From NCBI GenBank assembly GCA_964454025.1, contig CAYVRP010000024.1, positions 1 through 64,000 on the forward strand: a stretch of 64,000 bases of DNA, written 5' to 3'. This document shows positions 1 to 8,097 of this stretch, piece by piece (within the stretch, counting starts at the first letter, position 1; every line of letters begins with the position of its first letter). This DNA is from JAFGBI01 sp964454025 (GTDB lineage Bacteria > Myxococcota_A > Polyangia > Polyangiales > Polyangiaceae). The notes below the pieces were generated by a model. It made no database searches. It was not told where the DNA came from and saw only the letters and a list, made by a program, of their open reading frames with translations. The translations under genes were made by a program, and so were the position numbers.

Positions 1-1063
1 GACGAACCTCCAACAGCCCAGCAGGCTGCTCCCAGAGCGGGAACCATTGCTCACCCCTCGCCCCCTCATCGGATTGCGCCGCAGAAGGATATCCGCAGGC
101 GGCCGGACGCACCGCGAAGGGCGCCGCCATCGAGAGCTGCTCGACCGCGTCGATGCGACGGGTTACGTGCGCGGTGAAGATGAGCGCACCTTCGAGCATG
201 AGCACGAAGTCCGCGGCGTTGACCGCGCTATCTCCGCTCGCTTCGTTCCCGCTATTGGCTCCACCCGCGAACCCGGGCAGGAATTGCCCGGTGGCCTTGC
301 CTTTCTGAAGGACCCGATCAAGACCGCCAAAGAGGGCGGTATCGAGGCACCTCCGCGCGCCGGGCCGAGGCAACCCCTCGGCACTGGACAGGTCGAAGAG
401 ATCACCCAAACGCTGATAGAAGTTGTTGGTGAAGTCGAGACGCCCGTCGTTCCCCCCGGTGCCAAGGAGAGCTGGAAACGCGGGTTTGGCGTCTCGCGAG
501 GGAAGGACGACAGCGGCATCCATCCATTCCCGCTGTTGCCCGCGCCAGGATTTTCTGCAGTTCGGGATCAAGTTCGCCTTGGCCGCAGCGAATCGCTTCT
601 CGGCCTCCCTGAGCCGAGAACGATAGGCCTCTGACTTACGAAGTGATTCTCGCGCCGACCTCGAGAGGTTCCTCGCCTTGGCTTCCCCCTTGATTGCACG
701 CACCTCGGCATCAGCGGAGCCCACGACACCTATCAACCGCCGCGCCTGGACGATTCCGTCGCGCAGCCTCTGAAAACGTGCGCCTCGCGCCGCCTCGACG
801 GGTGCCAGGCCGGGGTCATTGGCGATGAAGAAACCTGCGCCCTTGTTCCAGGGCGCCGTAATGGGAGAGGGCTCGTACCGCAGCAAGAAGAAGTCGAGGA
901 GCTGCTCCGCGTCTAATTCCGTCGCCAAGAAGAACCGCTCGTCCCTCCACCAGCCACGCGCGCCCGGGTCCGCTTGCTCGGCGACCAGACGCAGGACCCC
1001 CAGCGCCTTGAGGTAGAACCCGAGCGGCTCGGGCGAGCATCCCGCGAGCTCATGGATGTGCAT
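1..1063 (-). CDS. csx17: Csx17, type I-G (I-U) CRISPR-associated large subunit, 3' end beyond window
   Basis: The minus-strand frame starting at ATG 1063 stays open for 354 codons to the window edge, so the C-terminal half is missing. It begins MHIHELAGCSPEPLGFYLKA and carries segments I recognise from Csx17: PWNKGAGF, LLGTGGNDGRLDFTNNF (about residues 200-216) and EQWFPLWEQPAGL near the edge. In type I-G systems Csx17 is the large (Cas8-like) subunit of the Cascade-type effector that binds crRNA and target DNA. The start codon lies 14 bases inside the 3' end of cas3, which implies translational coupling. Further effector genes (csb1/cas7, csb2/cas5-cas6), adaptation genes and the array would be expected to the left, outside the window. 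Family assignment is by motif memory and was not searched. Confidence 0.85.
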   Translation of the reverse strand, partial: MHIHELAGCSPEPLGFYLKALGVLRLVAEQADPGARGWWRDERFFLATELDAEQLLDFFLLRYEPSPITAPWNKGAGFFIANDPGLAPVEAARGARFQRLRDGIVQARRLIGVVGSADAEVRAIKGEAKARNLSRSARESLRKSEAYRSRLREAEKRFAAAKANLIPNCRKSWRGQQREWMDAAVVLPSRDAKPAFPALLGTGGNDGRLDFTNNFYQRLGDLFDLSSAEGLPRPGARRCLDTALFGGLDRVLQKGKATGQFLPGFAGGANSGNEASGDSAVNAADFVLMLEGALIFTAHVTRRIDAVEQLSMAAPFAVRPAACGYPSAAQSDEGARGEQWFPLWEQPAGLLEVR

Positions 1064-3695
1064 GATTCGACTCCGTGGCGAGGACCGGATCGGGCTCGGC
1101 GATGCTGGACGCTCGGGCGTCTGCCGCGCGGAAGACCGCCTCGAGCCAGGCCAGCTCGAAGGGGCCCAGGCGCCGGAGCGAGCGAAGCGCCCGCTCGGTG
1201 AAGCTCGCGCCGGTGATCGTGCTCAGGCCCAGCTCCGACGGCGCCAGATCGAGCCTCAGCTCCGGGAGCCTGTCCCCCCCGCTGAGCCGGACCGATGGCA
1301 GGACGTCACCCGTTCGTACCCCACGAATCGTGACGGCTCCATCGCGAAGGGACGAGAGCTGGTCGCTCGGCGACGCATGCCAGGAGACGCGCACCTTGCC
1401 GTGGTGGGCGCTGACGAGGTACGCGGCGAGGTCGAACTCGTCGGCGCTCAACGCGAGGATCCGACGCTCGGCGTCCGTGGCGGCGGTACGCGTCGGCACC
1501 GCCCGCGCCCGCGCGGCCTCGTCGAGGAGCGGTGAGCCCAGCCAGGGGCCGAGCAGCGCCGCATGTGCCGGATCGACCTCGCGCAGCACCTGGAACATGG
1601 CGAGCACCGTCGCCAGCTCGTGCCGGAATCCCGGACGGCTCCCGCCGTCGGGCATTCGGTAGAGCGACCAGCGGGGCCACGCATCCCGGGGCGCCTTCGC
1701 CAGGTCGTCTCGCCGAGGCCGATCGTCGCGGCGAATCGAGCCCTGGAAGGCGGGGTGCGACTTCCCAACGTCATGCCAGAGGGCCGCGGTCTCGAGGACC
1801 GGTGCGTACCGCGGGGCGAGCTTGCCGGCGAGGGCGACCGCCACTTCGGCGACGTCCCGCCCATGCGTCCCGATCGTGCGGAAGCGGGCGGCGCTCGTGG
1901 ATTCGTCGTCCTGGGCTGCGTCCGCGCGGTCCATCGCCGACGCTTCACCGGTGTCTCGCGGCTCGACGCGCTTCTTCGAGCCCGGTGACCAGCCGTCACC
2001 CCGGCGGACGGCGTCTTCCCAGTCGTATCCCCCGAGGTTCGCGTCCACCAGGACCAGAGCCCCCGGGTAGAGGTCACTGGCTTCGGCGACCCGCCAGCGC
2101 CCTTCGAGCCAGCTCCACACCCACGCTGAGCGGGGCTTGAGCAAGCGCCGCTTCTGCCCGCAGAGCCACGCCCGCGCCCGCAGGAACGGCACCGCGCAGA
2201 TCGCGGCTCGCTCGGGCTGCAGTTCCGCGCTGGGCTCTCCCTGGTCGGGGACGTCCGCCCAGAAGACGGAAAGGTCACGCTCCTCTCCGCCACGGATGAA
2301 GCGGCTGACGTCGATGTCCGCTCCCGAGAGGTCGGGGGTGGTGTCGAAGAGCTGTTCGACTTCATGCTCCTGGATCAGATCCGTCGGATCGTACGGGTAG
2401 AGTCGCGCTCGTTGCGCTGGATCGAGGCTGCGTTCCAGCTTCTCCAGCGCGCGCGGGGCAACGTCATCGACGCCGCGCAGCACTTCCCTCGCCGCGTCCA
2501 GTTCGGCGGCCTGGTACGGTGCCGCCGCCCTGTCGTCCTTGGGCGCCGTATCGACCACGATGACCCGGGCCGCCCCACCCCAGCGCGCCGCCCGACCGAA
2601 GCGCTGGACGAGGCTCGGCCAGGGGGCGAGGTCGGTCACGAGCAACGCCGCCGAGACGTCGACACCAGCCTCCACGACCTGAGTCGCCACGATGATGCGG
2701 TTGGTCCCCGGACCGCAGGCGCCGCGATTGAGGAAGTCGTCTCGCCACGCGGCACGATCTCCGGCACGGTAGCGACTGTGCACGAGGCGCAGATCCACGC
2801 TGGCGAGCGCCGGACTCTCGCGCAGCTTCGCCGCGAGCTCGACGGCACGATCCACCGTGTTCACCACGACCAGGGTCGGGCCATCGCGGCCCGATCCGGC
2901 TGCGCCGTGGGCTTCCGCGACGAGACACGCCAGGTCCGCGGCACGGCTGCCGTCGGTGCGCACGATGACCGGCTTGGTCACGTCGTCCCAGAGGTGGCCC
3001 ACGCGATCACCCTCCGGGATCTCCGTCGTTGACATCACGGCGCAGAGGTCCTGCGTGTCGCGGGTAACGAGCCAGTCTGGCTGCAGCGTGGCGCTCATCC
3101 ACCACGTCGCTGACGGCCGCGACGGCGCGTGATGCTGGCGAAAGGCCTGGAGCTGGGCGGAAGTCGCCAGCCCAACGTCCATCAGCTGAACCTCGTCCAT
3201 CACCCAGAGGACGTCCTGGTTGAGCATCCCGAAGTCGACGGGCCAGCGCGCCCGCGCCGCCGCGTAGCCGCGATTGAGCGCGCGAGAGAGCAGCATGTCC
3301 TGGGTTCCGATCAGCACGGCGCTCGCTTCCGGCCAGAGGTGCCAGTCGCCTGCGTCCACGCCGCCCATCAACAGGTGGACACCGACGCGCTGGTCGCGCG
3401 CCCGATCCGGTTGGCAGCCGAGGTCCAGCCTCTGCATCAGACGGACCGCCTCCGCGTACGTCTGCTCCACGAGCACGCGCATCGGCAGACACCAGACCAG
3501 CCGCGCCGGCCAGCTCGAATCCCTCCTGTGAACGCGGTGGTACGTCCAGGCCGCGAGGACCCCCGCCGTCTTCCCGAACCCGGTCGGGATGCGGATCGTG
3601 CGGTTGCCACAGCTGACAGCCTCACCCAACCGCAGCTGCCAGGGCATCGGCCGATACCCCGTCGCGGCCGCGAACCAGGCGTCGAAGCCAGTCAT
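1050..3695 (-). CDS. cas3: Cas3 helicase-nuclease, type I-G (I-U) architecture
   Basis: Protein of 881 aa. The N-terminal half is an SF2 helicase: Walker A IPTGFGKT at about residue 37, a DEVQ box at about 168 in place of DEAD/DEAH, SATLQ at about 203, and QRFGRAARWG (motif VI) at about 365. The HD nuclease signature LWHDVGKSHPAFQ is at about residue 640, followed by RHELATVLAMF and LVSAHHGK. Helicase followed by C-terminal HD is the reverse of most Cas3 proteins and is typical of subtype I-G, which agrees with the overlapping csx17. Cas3 unwinds and degrades target DNA after recruitment by the effector complex. It is transcribed with csx17 and lies 144 bp downstream of a WYL regulator on the same strand. 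The helicase motifs and the HD pair look intact. Confidence 0.9.
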   Translation of the reverse strand: MTGFDAWFAAATGYRPMPWQLRLGEAVSCGNRTIRIPTGFGKTAGVLAAWTYHRVHRRDSSWPARLVWCLPMRVLVEQTYAEAVRLMQRLDLGCQPDRARDQRVGVHLLMGGVDAGDWHLWPEASAVLIGTQDMLLSRALNRGYAAARARWPVDFGMLNQDVLWVMDEVQLMDVGLATSAQLQAFRQHHAPSRPSATWWMSATLQPDWLVTRDTQDLCAVMSTTEIPEGDRVGHLWDDVTKPVIVRTDGSRAADLACLVAEAHGAAGSGRDGPTLVVVNTVDRAVELAAKLRESPALASVDLRLVHSRYRAGDRAAWRDDFLNRGACGPGTNRIIVATQVVEAGVDVSAALLVTDLAPWPSLVQRFGRAARWGGAARVIVVDTAPKDDRAAAPYQAAELDAAREVLRGVDDVAPRALEKLERSLDPAQRARLYPYDPTDLIQEHEVEQLFDTTPDLSGADIDVSRFIRGGEERDLSVFWADVPDQGEPSAELQPERAAICAVPFLRARAWLCGQKRRLLKPRSAWVWSWLEGRWRVAEASDLYPGALVLVDANLGGYDWEDAVRRGDGWSPGSKKRVEPRDTGEASAMDRADAAQDDESTSAARFRTIGTHGRDVAEVAVALAGKLAPRYAPVLETAALWHDVGKSHPAFQGSIRRDDRPRRDDLAKAPRDAWPRWSLYRMPDGGSRPGFRHELATVLAMFQVLREVDPAHAALLGPWLGSPLLDEAARARAVPTRTAATDAERRILALSADEFDLAAYLVSAHHGKVRVSWHASPSDQLSSLRDGAVTIRGVRTGDVLPSVRLSGGDRLPELRLDLAPSELGLSTITGASFTERALRSLRRLGPFELAWLEAVFRAADARASSIAEPDPVLATESNHAHP

Positions 3696-3839
3696 CTCTC
3701 AACCTCTCGCTCTCTGCCCGGAGGGCACCAAACGCCCGCCGCTCCGGGCGATTCCCTGCGCCAGGCCACCCACCGCGCTCGCCCTCGCCGTCGAAGCCCC
3801 GACGCCCTGACCCAGACCGCCACCGCTCGGTGCACGTCC

Positions 3840-4859
3840 CTATCCTCCCCCTGCCCCGTCCCACCTGTGTGAGACGACCTGTTGCGCCTCCCCGCGGGTC
3901 GGCCCGTCGGTGTAGAGGCGGGCGGCGGCGGCGAGCTCGTCGCGGGCGGCGGCGCGCAGCGCGGGCGGAGCGAGGATCTCGGCGTCGGCGCCCCAGCCGA
4001 GGACCCAGCGCAGCGCCTCGGTGTTACCGGACACCCGGGCGCGGATCAGGGCGGAGCCATCAGGCGCCGACTCCACGCGCTGGTCGGGCACCAGGGGGTA
4101 CTCGGCGGCGAAGCGCGCCTTGCGCGGCGAGAGGCGCACGACGAGCTCCACCGGCTCCCCGCCGAGCCACACCTTCACCGAGTGTGCGAGGAGCGCGTCG
4201 AGATCGACGCCCGAGTGATCACCGGCCGGCGCCTCGCCGAGCTGCGCGGCAGCCACGCGCGCGAGCTTGAACAGCCGGTAGTCGCGGCGCTGGTGGCAGA
4301 AGGCGAAAAGGTATGGATCGTCGTGCTCGAGCCGCAGGGTGAGCGGATCCACCTCCCGCCGGCGCGGCGCGGGATCCGCGTGGCCCTGGTACTCGAGCAA
4401 CACGCGGCGGCCGGTGGTCATGGCCGCCTCGACGGTGGCGAGGATGGCGGCGCGGCCCCGGCCGGTCCGGCGGCGCGACACCCGGACTCCCGGCGGGGGA
4501 GCGCTGGACCACTGGGCGAGCAGGCCGTCGAGCTCGCGCACCAGGGCGGTGCCCTCGAGGGGACCGAGCGCGTCGCGCGCCAGCCGCGCAGCGGCGATCT
4601 GGAGCGCCGTGGGCGCGACCGCGAGCGTCTCGACTCCGAGCAGGCGATGCCGCACTTCACCGTTGACCAGGATCCGCTCGACGGCCACCCCGGCGTCTCC
4701 CAAGAGCTCGAGATCGCGGTAGACGGTGGAGCGCCCCGCGGGGAGCAGCTCCTGGAGCTCGGCGACCGTGCGGCCCCGTCGGGTCCGGTGGAGCACGACC
4801 ACCAGCTTCCAGAGCCGCAGCAGTGCGGCGCGCTTGCGAGAGCTCGCGGGCTCCCCCAT
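3840..4859 (-). CDS. WYL-domain transcriptional regulator (HTH-WYL) next to cas3
   Basis: About 339 aa. The N-terminus has a DeoR/HTH_11-type helix-turn-helix (RGRTVAELQELL, GRSTVYRDLELL). The middle and C-terminal part fit a WYL domain: RRVLLEYQG, then DPYLFAFCHQRRDYRLFKL, then a WCX-like tail. WYL domains bind nucleic acid or small ligands and often regulate CRISPR-Cas operons. I chose the ATG at 4859 because GGAAGG lies 4 bases upstream; the frame stays open to 4973 and an ATG at 4877 lacks a ribosome site. It points into cas3 on the same strand, so it may be the first gene of the cas operon and may regulate it. That role is inferred from position only. Confidence 0.8.
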   Translation of the reverse strand: MGEPASSRKRAALLRLWKLVVVLHRTRRGRTVAELQELLPAGRSTVYRDLELLGDAGVAVERILVNGEVRHRLLGVETLAVAPTALQIAAARLARDALGPLEGTALVRELDGLLAQWSSAPPPGVRVSRRRTGRGRAAILATVEAAMTTGRRVLLEYQGHADPAPRRREVDPLTLRLEHDDPYLFAFCHQRRDYRLFKLARVAAAQLGEAPAGDHSGVDLDALLAHSVKVWLGGEPVELVVRLSPRKARFAAEYPLVPDQRVESAPDGSALIRARVSGNTEALRWVLGWGADAEILAPPALRAAARDELAAAARLYTDGPTRGEAQQVVSHRWDGAGGG

Positions 4860-5813
4860 CGGACCTTCCGAGTCCATCACGATCGGCAGCGGCCTTCCAG
4901 CCCTATCGTCGGGGTCGGCGCGCGCGTCACGATGAGCGTAATCCGCCCGCGCTCCTTGCTCCGCGCCCCTCATTCACGCCCCTTGGCGGTGGCGGATTCG
5001 GACAGCGCGAGCGAGCCCGTGAGGCCGCCCACCTGGTCTTCGACTCGGCGCTCCTGCTCGGCCGCGCCGGCGACATGGCCGCCGCCCCCCGGACGCGCGC
5101 GGCGCGCGCTCGCTCGGCTGGGGGCGACCGAAGCGCGGCGGATGGTGCCGCCGGGTGCCCCTCCTCGAGGGGGCGGTCGTGGTCGAGGCGGCGTCCAACA
5201 TCGCGCTCGAGGACCGTAGGCCGAACAACAGACCCCGGCTCCGGGTCGAGCGTTTCGACGAGCAGGTACTCTCCCTGGCGGCGCGCGCGCGTCGGCTCTG
5301 GCCTGCTCACGGCGTGACGGGGCGAAGGATGAGCCCTTCTCGCGCGCAGGCACTCGTCGCGCTCGCCATGTAGGTCAAGGATGAGCCCTTCTCGCGCGCA
5401 GGCACTCGTCGCGCTCGCCATCGACGCCAACGTCGAGGTCGAGCTCGCCAACGCCCCGCGAAAGACCCGGCTGCCCCGGGAGTCTGCGAGTCCGAGCTCC
5501 CGCTGCCGCCGATGCGGGAGCTCGACCTTCGCCGGATCGAGTTCACGCACCGCGCCTCCGGCGGCGAAACCGAGAGGTCCGCGCCGTCGCCGAGAGCTGC
5601 GACGGCGGCGGCTACTACTCGTCCCCCGTCGTGCTGCAGGAGCTCCGCCTCTGCCCCCGCCCCTGCGCGGATGCCCTGCCAGGCTTGTCGAGGTCGGCTT
5701 CGCGTGCCTGCCGCCGTCCAACGCGGACTGGCGCCAAGCGCCTTTCCGCGTCGCCCGGCCACCAGCGGCGGACGAGCGGCGGATGAACCCGCGCGAGCGA
5801 CCGCTGGTTTCGG
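4860..5813. other. Gene-poor stretch with no supported gene
   Basis: About 950 bases between the WYL gene and tRNA-Met hold only short GC-driven open frames on both strands, none with a recognisable domain or a good ribosome site. Protein-like snatches occur in shifting plus-strand frames, for example AREAAHLVFDSALLLGRAGDMAAA near 5020 and VVVEAASNIALEDRRPNNRP near 5180. This would fit a decayed gene, but I cannot name it. A perfect 45-bp direct repeat lies inside (listed separately). Confidence 0.5.
5325..5421. repeat. 45-bp perfect direct repeat, two copies
   Basis: Copies at 5325-5369 and 5377-5421 are identical by eye, both starting AAGGATGAGCCCTTCTCGCG, and are separated by 7 bases (GTAGGTC). 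The period of 52 is not a multiple of three, so it would shift any reading frame across it. It looks like a local tandem duplication and not a CRISPR array. Confidence 0.9.
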
Positions 5814-5887
5814 TGGCGAAGGTCGGACTTGAACCGACGACACCGCGCTTATGAAGCGCGTGCTCTAACCGGCTGAGCTACTTCGCC
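5814..5887 (-). tRNA. tRNA-Met (anticodon CAT), probably elongator
   Basis: The complement folds as a full cloverleaf: acceptor GGCGAAG/CTTCGCC, D-arm with AGCCGGTTAGA, anticodon stem CGCGC/GCGCG around TTCATAA, and T-arm GTCGG-TTCAAGT-CCGAC. The anticodon is CAT. The D-loop and paired first acceptor base suit elongator tRNA-Met and not the initiator. The bases after the discriminator A read CCG, so the CCA end is not fully encoded and must be added. A second CAT tRNA at 29043-29116 looks like tRNA-Ile2, so the Met call here is by comparison. Confidence 0.93.
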
Positions 5888-5896
5888 GATGGGGCC

Positions 5897-5927
5897 GTAT
5901 AGGATAGCTGAACCGCGGGATTGTCAA
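5897..5927 (-). promoter_or_regulatory. Putative promoter of tRNA-Met
   Basis: On the minus strand a perfect -35 box TTGACA (5922-5927) is followed by an AT-rich TATCCTATAC segment (about 5897-5906) just upstream of the tRNA 5' end. The exact -10 register is unclear (spacer 15-20 depending on choice). This is a rare AT-rich patch in GC-rich sequence. Confidence 0.5.
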
Positions 5928-6037
5928 CCCGGCGGGCGGCCCAGGGGGGTGAGGCACGGAAGAGCCGCGGGGAGCGGGCTCGCGCGGGGGCCGCCCGGGG
6001 GGCGCGGGCCACGAGGGGTGCCGAGCGGCGACCCGGC

Positions 6038-6457
6038 TCACGCGATGAACCGATCGAGCTCCGCGCGCTGCGCGTCACTGAGCCCGGGGCCGCGGGAGCG
6101 GAGCGTGAGGGTCACCTCGGGGCCCTTGCCGGCGAGCGCCGCCTTCATGCGCTTGAACATGCTTCCCGTCGCCACCTTGTAGGTGGTGAAGAGCCCGAGC
6201 TTCTTGGCCCCGAGCCGCGGCAGGCGCGCGACGTACTCCTGCCAAGGGCGGTCGGGGTGCTGCAGGAACAGGAAGAGGCCGTTGGTCCAGCAACCGAGCA
6301 GCAAGATCTCCGCCGCGGCCACCTCCTCCGCCGGCGCCACGCCGAGCGCGATCGCCCGCGCATCGAGCCCCCGCGACTTCAGGTGCGCCGTGATGGCCTC
6401 GGCCATGGCGCGGGTGGTCCCGCTCACGCTCTGGTGCACGACCAACGCGGTTGTCAT
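6038..6457 (-). CDS. Flavodoxin-like small protein
   Basis: 139 aa. The N-terminus TALVVHQSVSGTTRAMAEAI has the flavodoxin pattern of a beta strand followed by an SxTG/S-T-type phosphate-binding loop that would hold FMN. ILLLGCWTNGLFLFLQHP and KKLGLFTTYKVATGSMF match later strands and loops of the fold. The length equals a minimal flavodoxin domain with no extra domain. Likely a cytoplasmic FMN electron carrier or reductase, with unknown partner. It stands alone between tRNA-Met and the next minus-strand gene. Confidence 0.75.
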   Translation of the reverse strand: MTTALVVHQSVSGTTRAMAEAITAHLKSRGLDARAIALGVAPAEEVAAAEILLLGCWTNGLFLFLQHPDRPWQEYVARLPRLGAKKLGLFTTYKVATGSMFKRMKAALAGKGPEVTLTLRSRGPGLSDAQRAELDRFIA

Positions 6458-6568
6458 CGGAGGAGCCTCCTCGGCGGCGGGTGCGCGCCGACGCGCAGAG
6501 GTTACCCGAACCCGCGGGGCGGAGCCAAGCCCCGCCCGGGCTCGGTTCGCACACGGGGACGCCGTCGC

Positions 6569-7306
6569 CTACCCTCTGCCCCCGTCAGGCCAGTTCGACC
6601 AGTGGGTGTTGGGGGCGTCGCGCGGCGCGTACGCGGCGACGTCTCCCGACGACAGCACGGCAGCGAGCTGCTGGAAGGTTTCGCTGCCGCTCGGGAGCTC
6701 CTCGTTCACCAGGTCGGGGTGGTTCCACTCCTCCAGCCGCAGGATCTCCTCGAGCTCGGCGGGGACGCTCACCCGGCGCTCCGCCTCGGTGGCGAGGACG
6801 CGCTCGCGCCGCGTCTCGGCCAGGAAGCGGCAGAGCTCGAAGACCCGGACGCGCGGCGGGCGCGAGGGGCGCACGCCGCTCGCCCGGAGCTCCTCGAGCG
6901 TCGGCAGGCGCACCGCCTCCCCGCGCAGGATGAGCTCCGTCCCGCCCTCGGCGACCAGGGCGCCGGTGGTTGGATCCTGCCAGTCGGTCTGCTCGACCGG
7001 GTAGAAGAACCTCGACTCGTCGTGCGGGTGCTGGGTGAGATAACGCTGGTACGCCTCCGGCGTCGGGTACTTCTCCGCTGGGTTCCGGTCGCGCAGGCGG
7101 CTCGAGAAGGTCCAGATCCCGAGGTCGGGCAGGCCGGCGCGGGGCGAGAAGCCGAAGACCTCGAAGACCATCGCCCAGTCGCTCCTGGAACGAAACAGCG
7201 TGAGCCGGGTCGCCGCGAGGTAGACGTAAGGGTGGTCGAGCGTCGGGAAGACGCCGTCCTCGGCGCCGCGATCGAGGAGAGCCAGGATCTCGTCGGGGGT
7301 GTTCAC
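6569..7306 (-). CDS. Conserved protein of unknown function (resembles DUF7003)
   Basis: About 245 aa, soluble, with no signal peptide. Segments such as HPYVYLAATRLTLFRS, WAMVFEVFGFSPRAGLPDL and RFFYPVEQTDWQD resemble a bacterial family I recall as DUF7003; this is from memory and unverified. I chose GTG 7306 because GGAG lies 6 bases upstream; a longer GTG start at 7360 adds an unnatural Arg/Cys-rich leader but would sit one base after the stop of the upstream gene. Probably cotranscribed with the 209-aa gene at 7362-7991. No catalytic motif is obvious. Confidence 0.7.
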   Translation of the reverse strand: MNTPDEILALLDRGAEDGVFPTLDHPYVYLAATRLTLFRSRSDWAMVFEVFGFSPRAGLPDLGIWTFSSRLRDRNPAEKYPTPEAYQRYLTQHPHDESRFFYPVEQTDWQDPTTGALVAEGGTELILRGEAVRLPTLEELRASGVRPSRPPRVRVFELCRFLAETRRERVLATEAERRVSVPAELEEILRLEEWNHPDLVNEELPSGSETFQQLAAVLSSGDVAAYAPRDAPNTHWSNWPDGGRG

Positions 7307-7361
7307 GGTGATCTCCGGGAGGTCGGCCGCCAAGCGGCAGCGGCACCTCGGACGGGCCACG

Positions 7362-7991
7362 TCAACCGGGGTAGACCTCCGCGAGCGTGATGTCCGTGTG
7401 GGCGCGGAGGAAGGCGACGCAGGGGGCGATCTTCTCCTCGAGCAGCGCCTTCGGGAGCTTCTCGCTCCCGCCGCGGGCGAGGATCCAGCAGAGTCGCGAG
7501 AGCTGCCGCGTCGTGGCCCGGACCTCCATCCAGGTCTTCTGCGCCGCCTGGGCCTTGGCGATCTCGTCGTCGTGGAGGTGCTCGCCGTTCATCTGCCTGG
7601 CCTCGACCTTCTCGAAGACGGCCTTGAATGCTGGTTTGCGCTTCGTCACGGCCTCGGCCAGCTTGGCCTCGATCCGGGCGATCAGAACTGCGTCGCTCCG
7701 CCGCTGCGCCAGGACCCAGGGCATCGCCAGCCCCAGGTCGATCGGCGACCAGCGCTCCTGGTCGCTCTCGGGGGTGAGCCGTAGCAAGAGCTCGCCCAGT
7801 TGCAGGACCTCTTCGTCCGCACCCAGCGCAAACAGCCAGCACGCGAGATCCTTGAGCTGCTCCCGCTCCACGACCGACAGCTTCTTTTCGTCCTTGGCGA
7901 ACGAGAGCTCGTCCGCCAGCTCTCCGACGATCCCCTTCGCCTGGGGGGACTGCTTGATGCGCGCCATGGTGGCCTTGCTGTCGATCGGCAT
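7362..7991 (-). CDS. Hypothetical soluble alpha-helical protein
   Basis: 209 aa, not recognised. The sequence is rich in charged residues and Leu/Ala, has no signal peptide or membrane segment, and reads as mostly helical (for example REQLKDLACWLFALGADEEV and EEKIAPCVAFLRAHTDITL). ATG at 7991 follows a GAGGTG-like ribosome site. The stop is immediately upstream of the DUF7003-like gene, so the two probably form a two-gene operon. Confidence 0.7.
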   Translation of the reverse strand: MPIDSKATMARIKQSPQAKGIVGELADELSFAKDEKKLSVVEREQLKDLACWLFALGADEEVLQLGELLLRLTPESDQERWSPIDLGLAMPWVLAQRRSDAVLIARIEAKLAEAVTKRKPAFKAVFEKVEARQMNGEHLHDDEIAKAQAAQKTWMEVRATTRQLSRLCWILARGGSEKLPKALLEEKIAPCVAFLRAHTDITLAEVYPG

Positions 7992-8097
7992 GGGTGAGCA
8001 CCTCTCGGTGAACGAGGCGGGAGTATCGCGCTGAATCCGGGGGAGTTGAAGCGCCCCCGGCGCGCGGGTCCGGCTCGACCGCCGCGAGCGCTCGCGC

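Noticed and set aside
5325..5421. Direct repeat as a CRISPR array
   Set aside because: Only two copies with a 7-base spacer; arrays need several repeats with spacers of about 30-40 bases.
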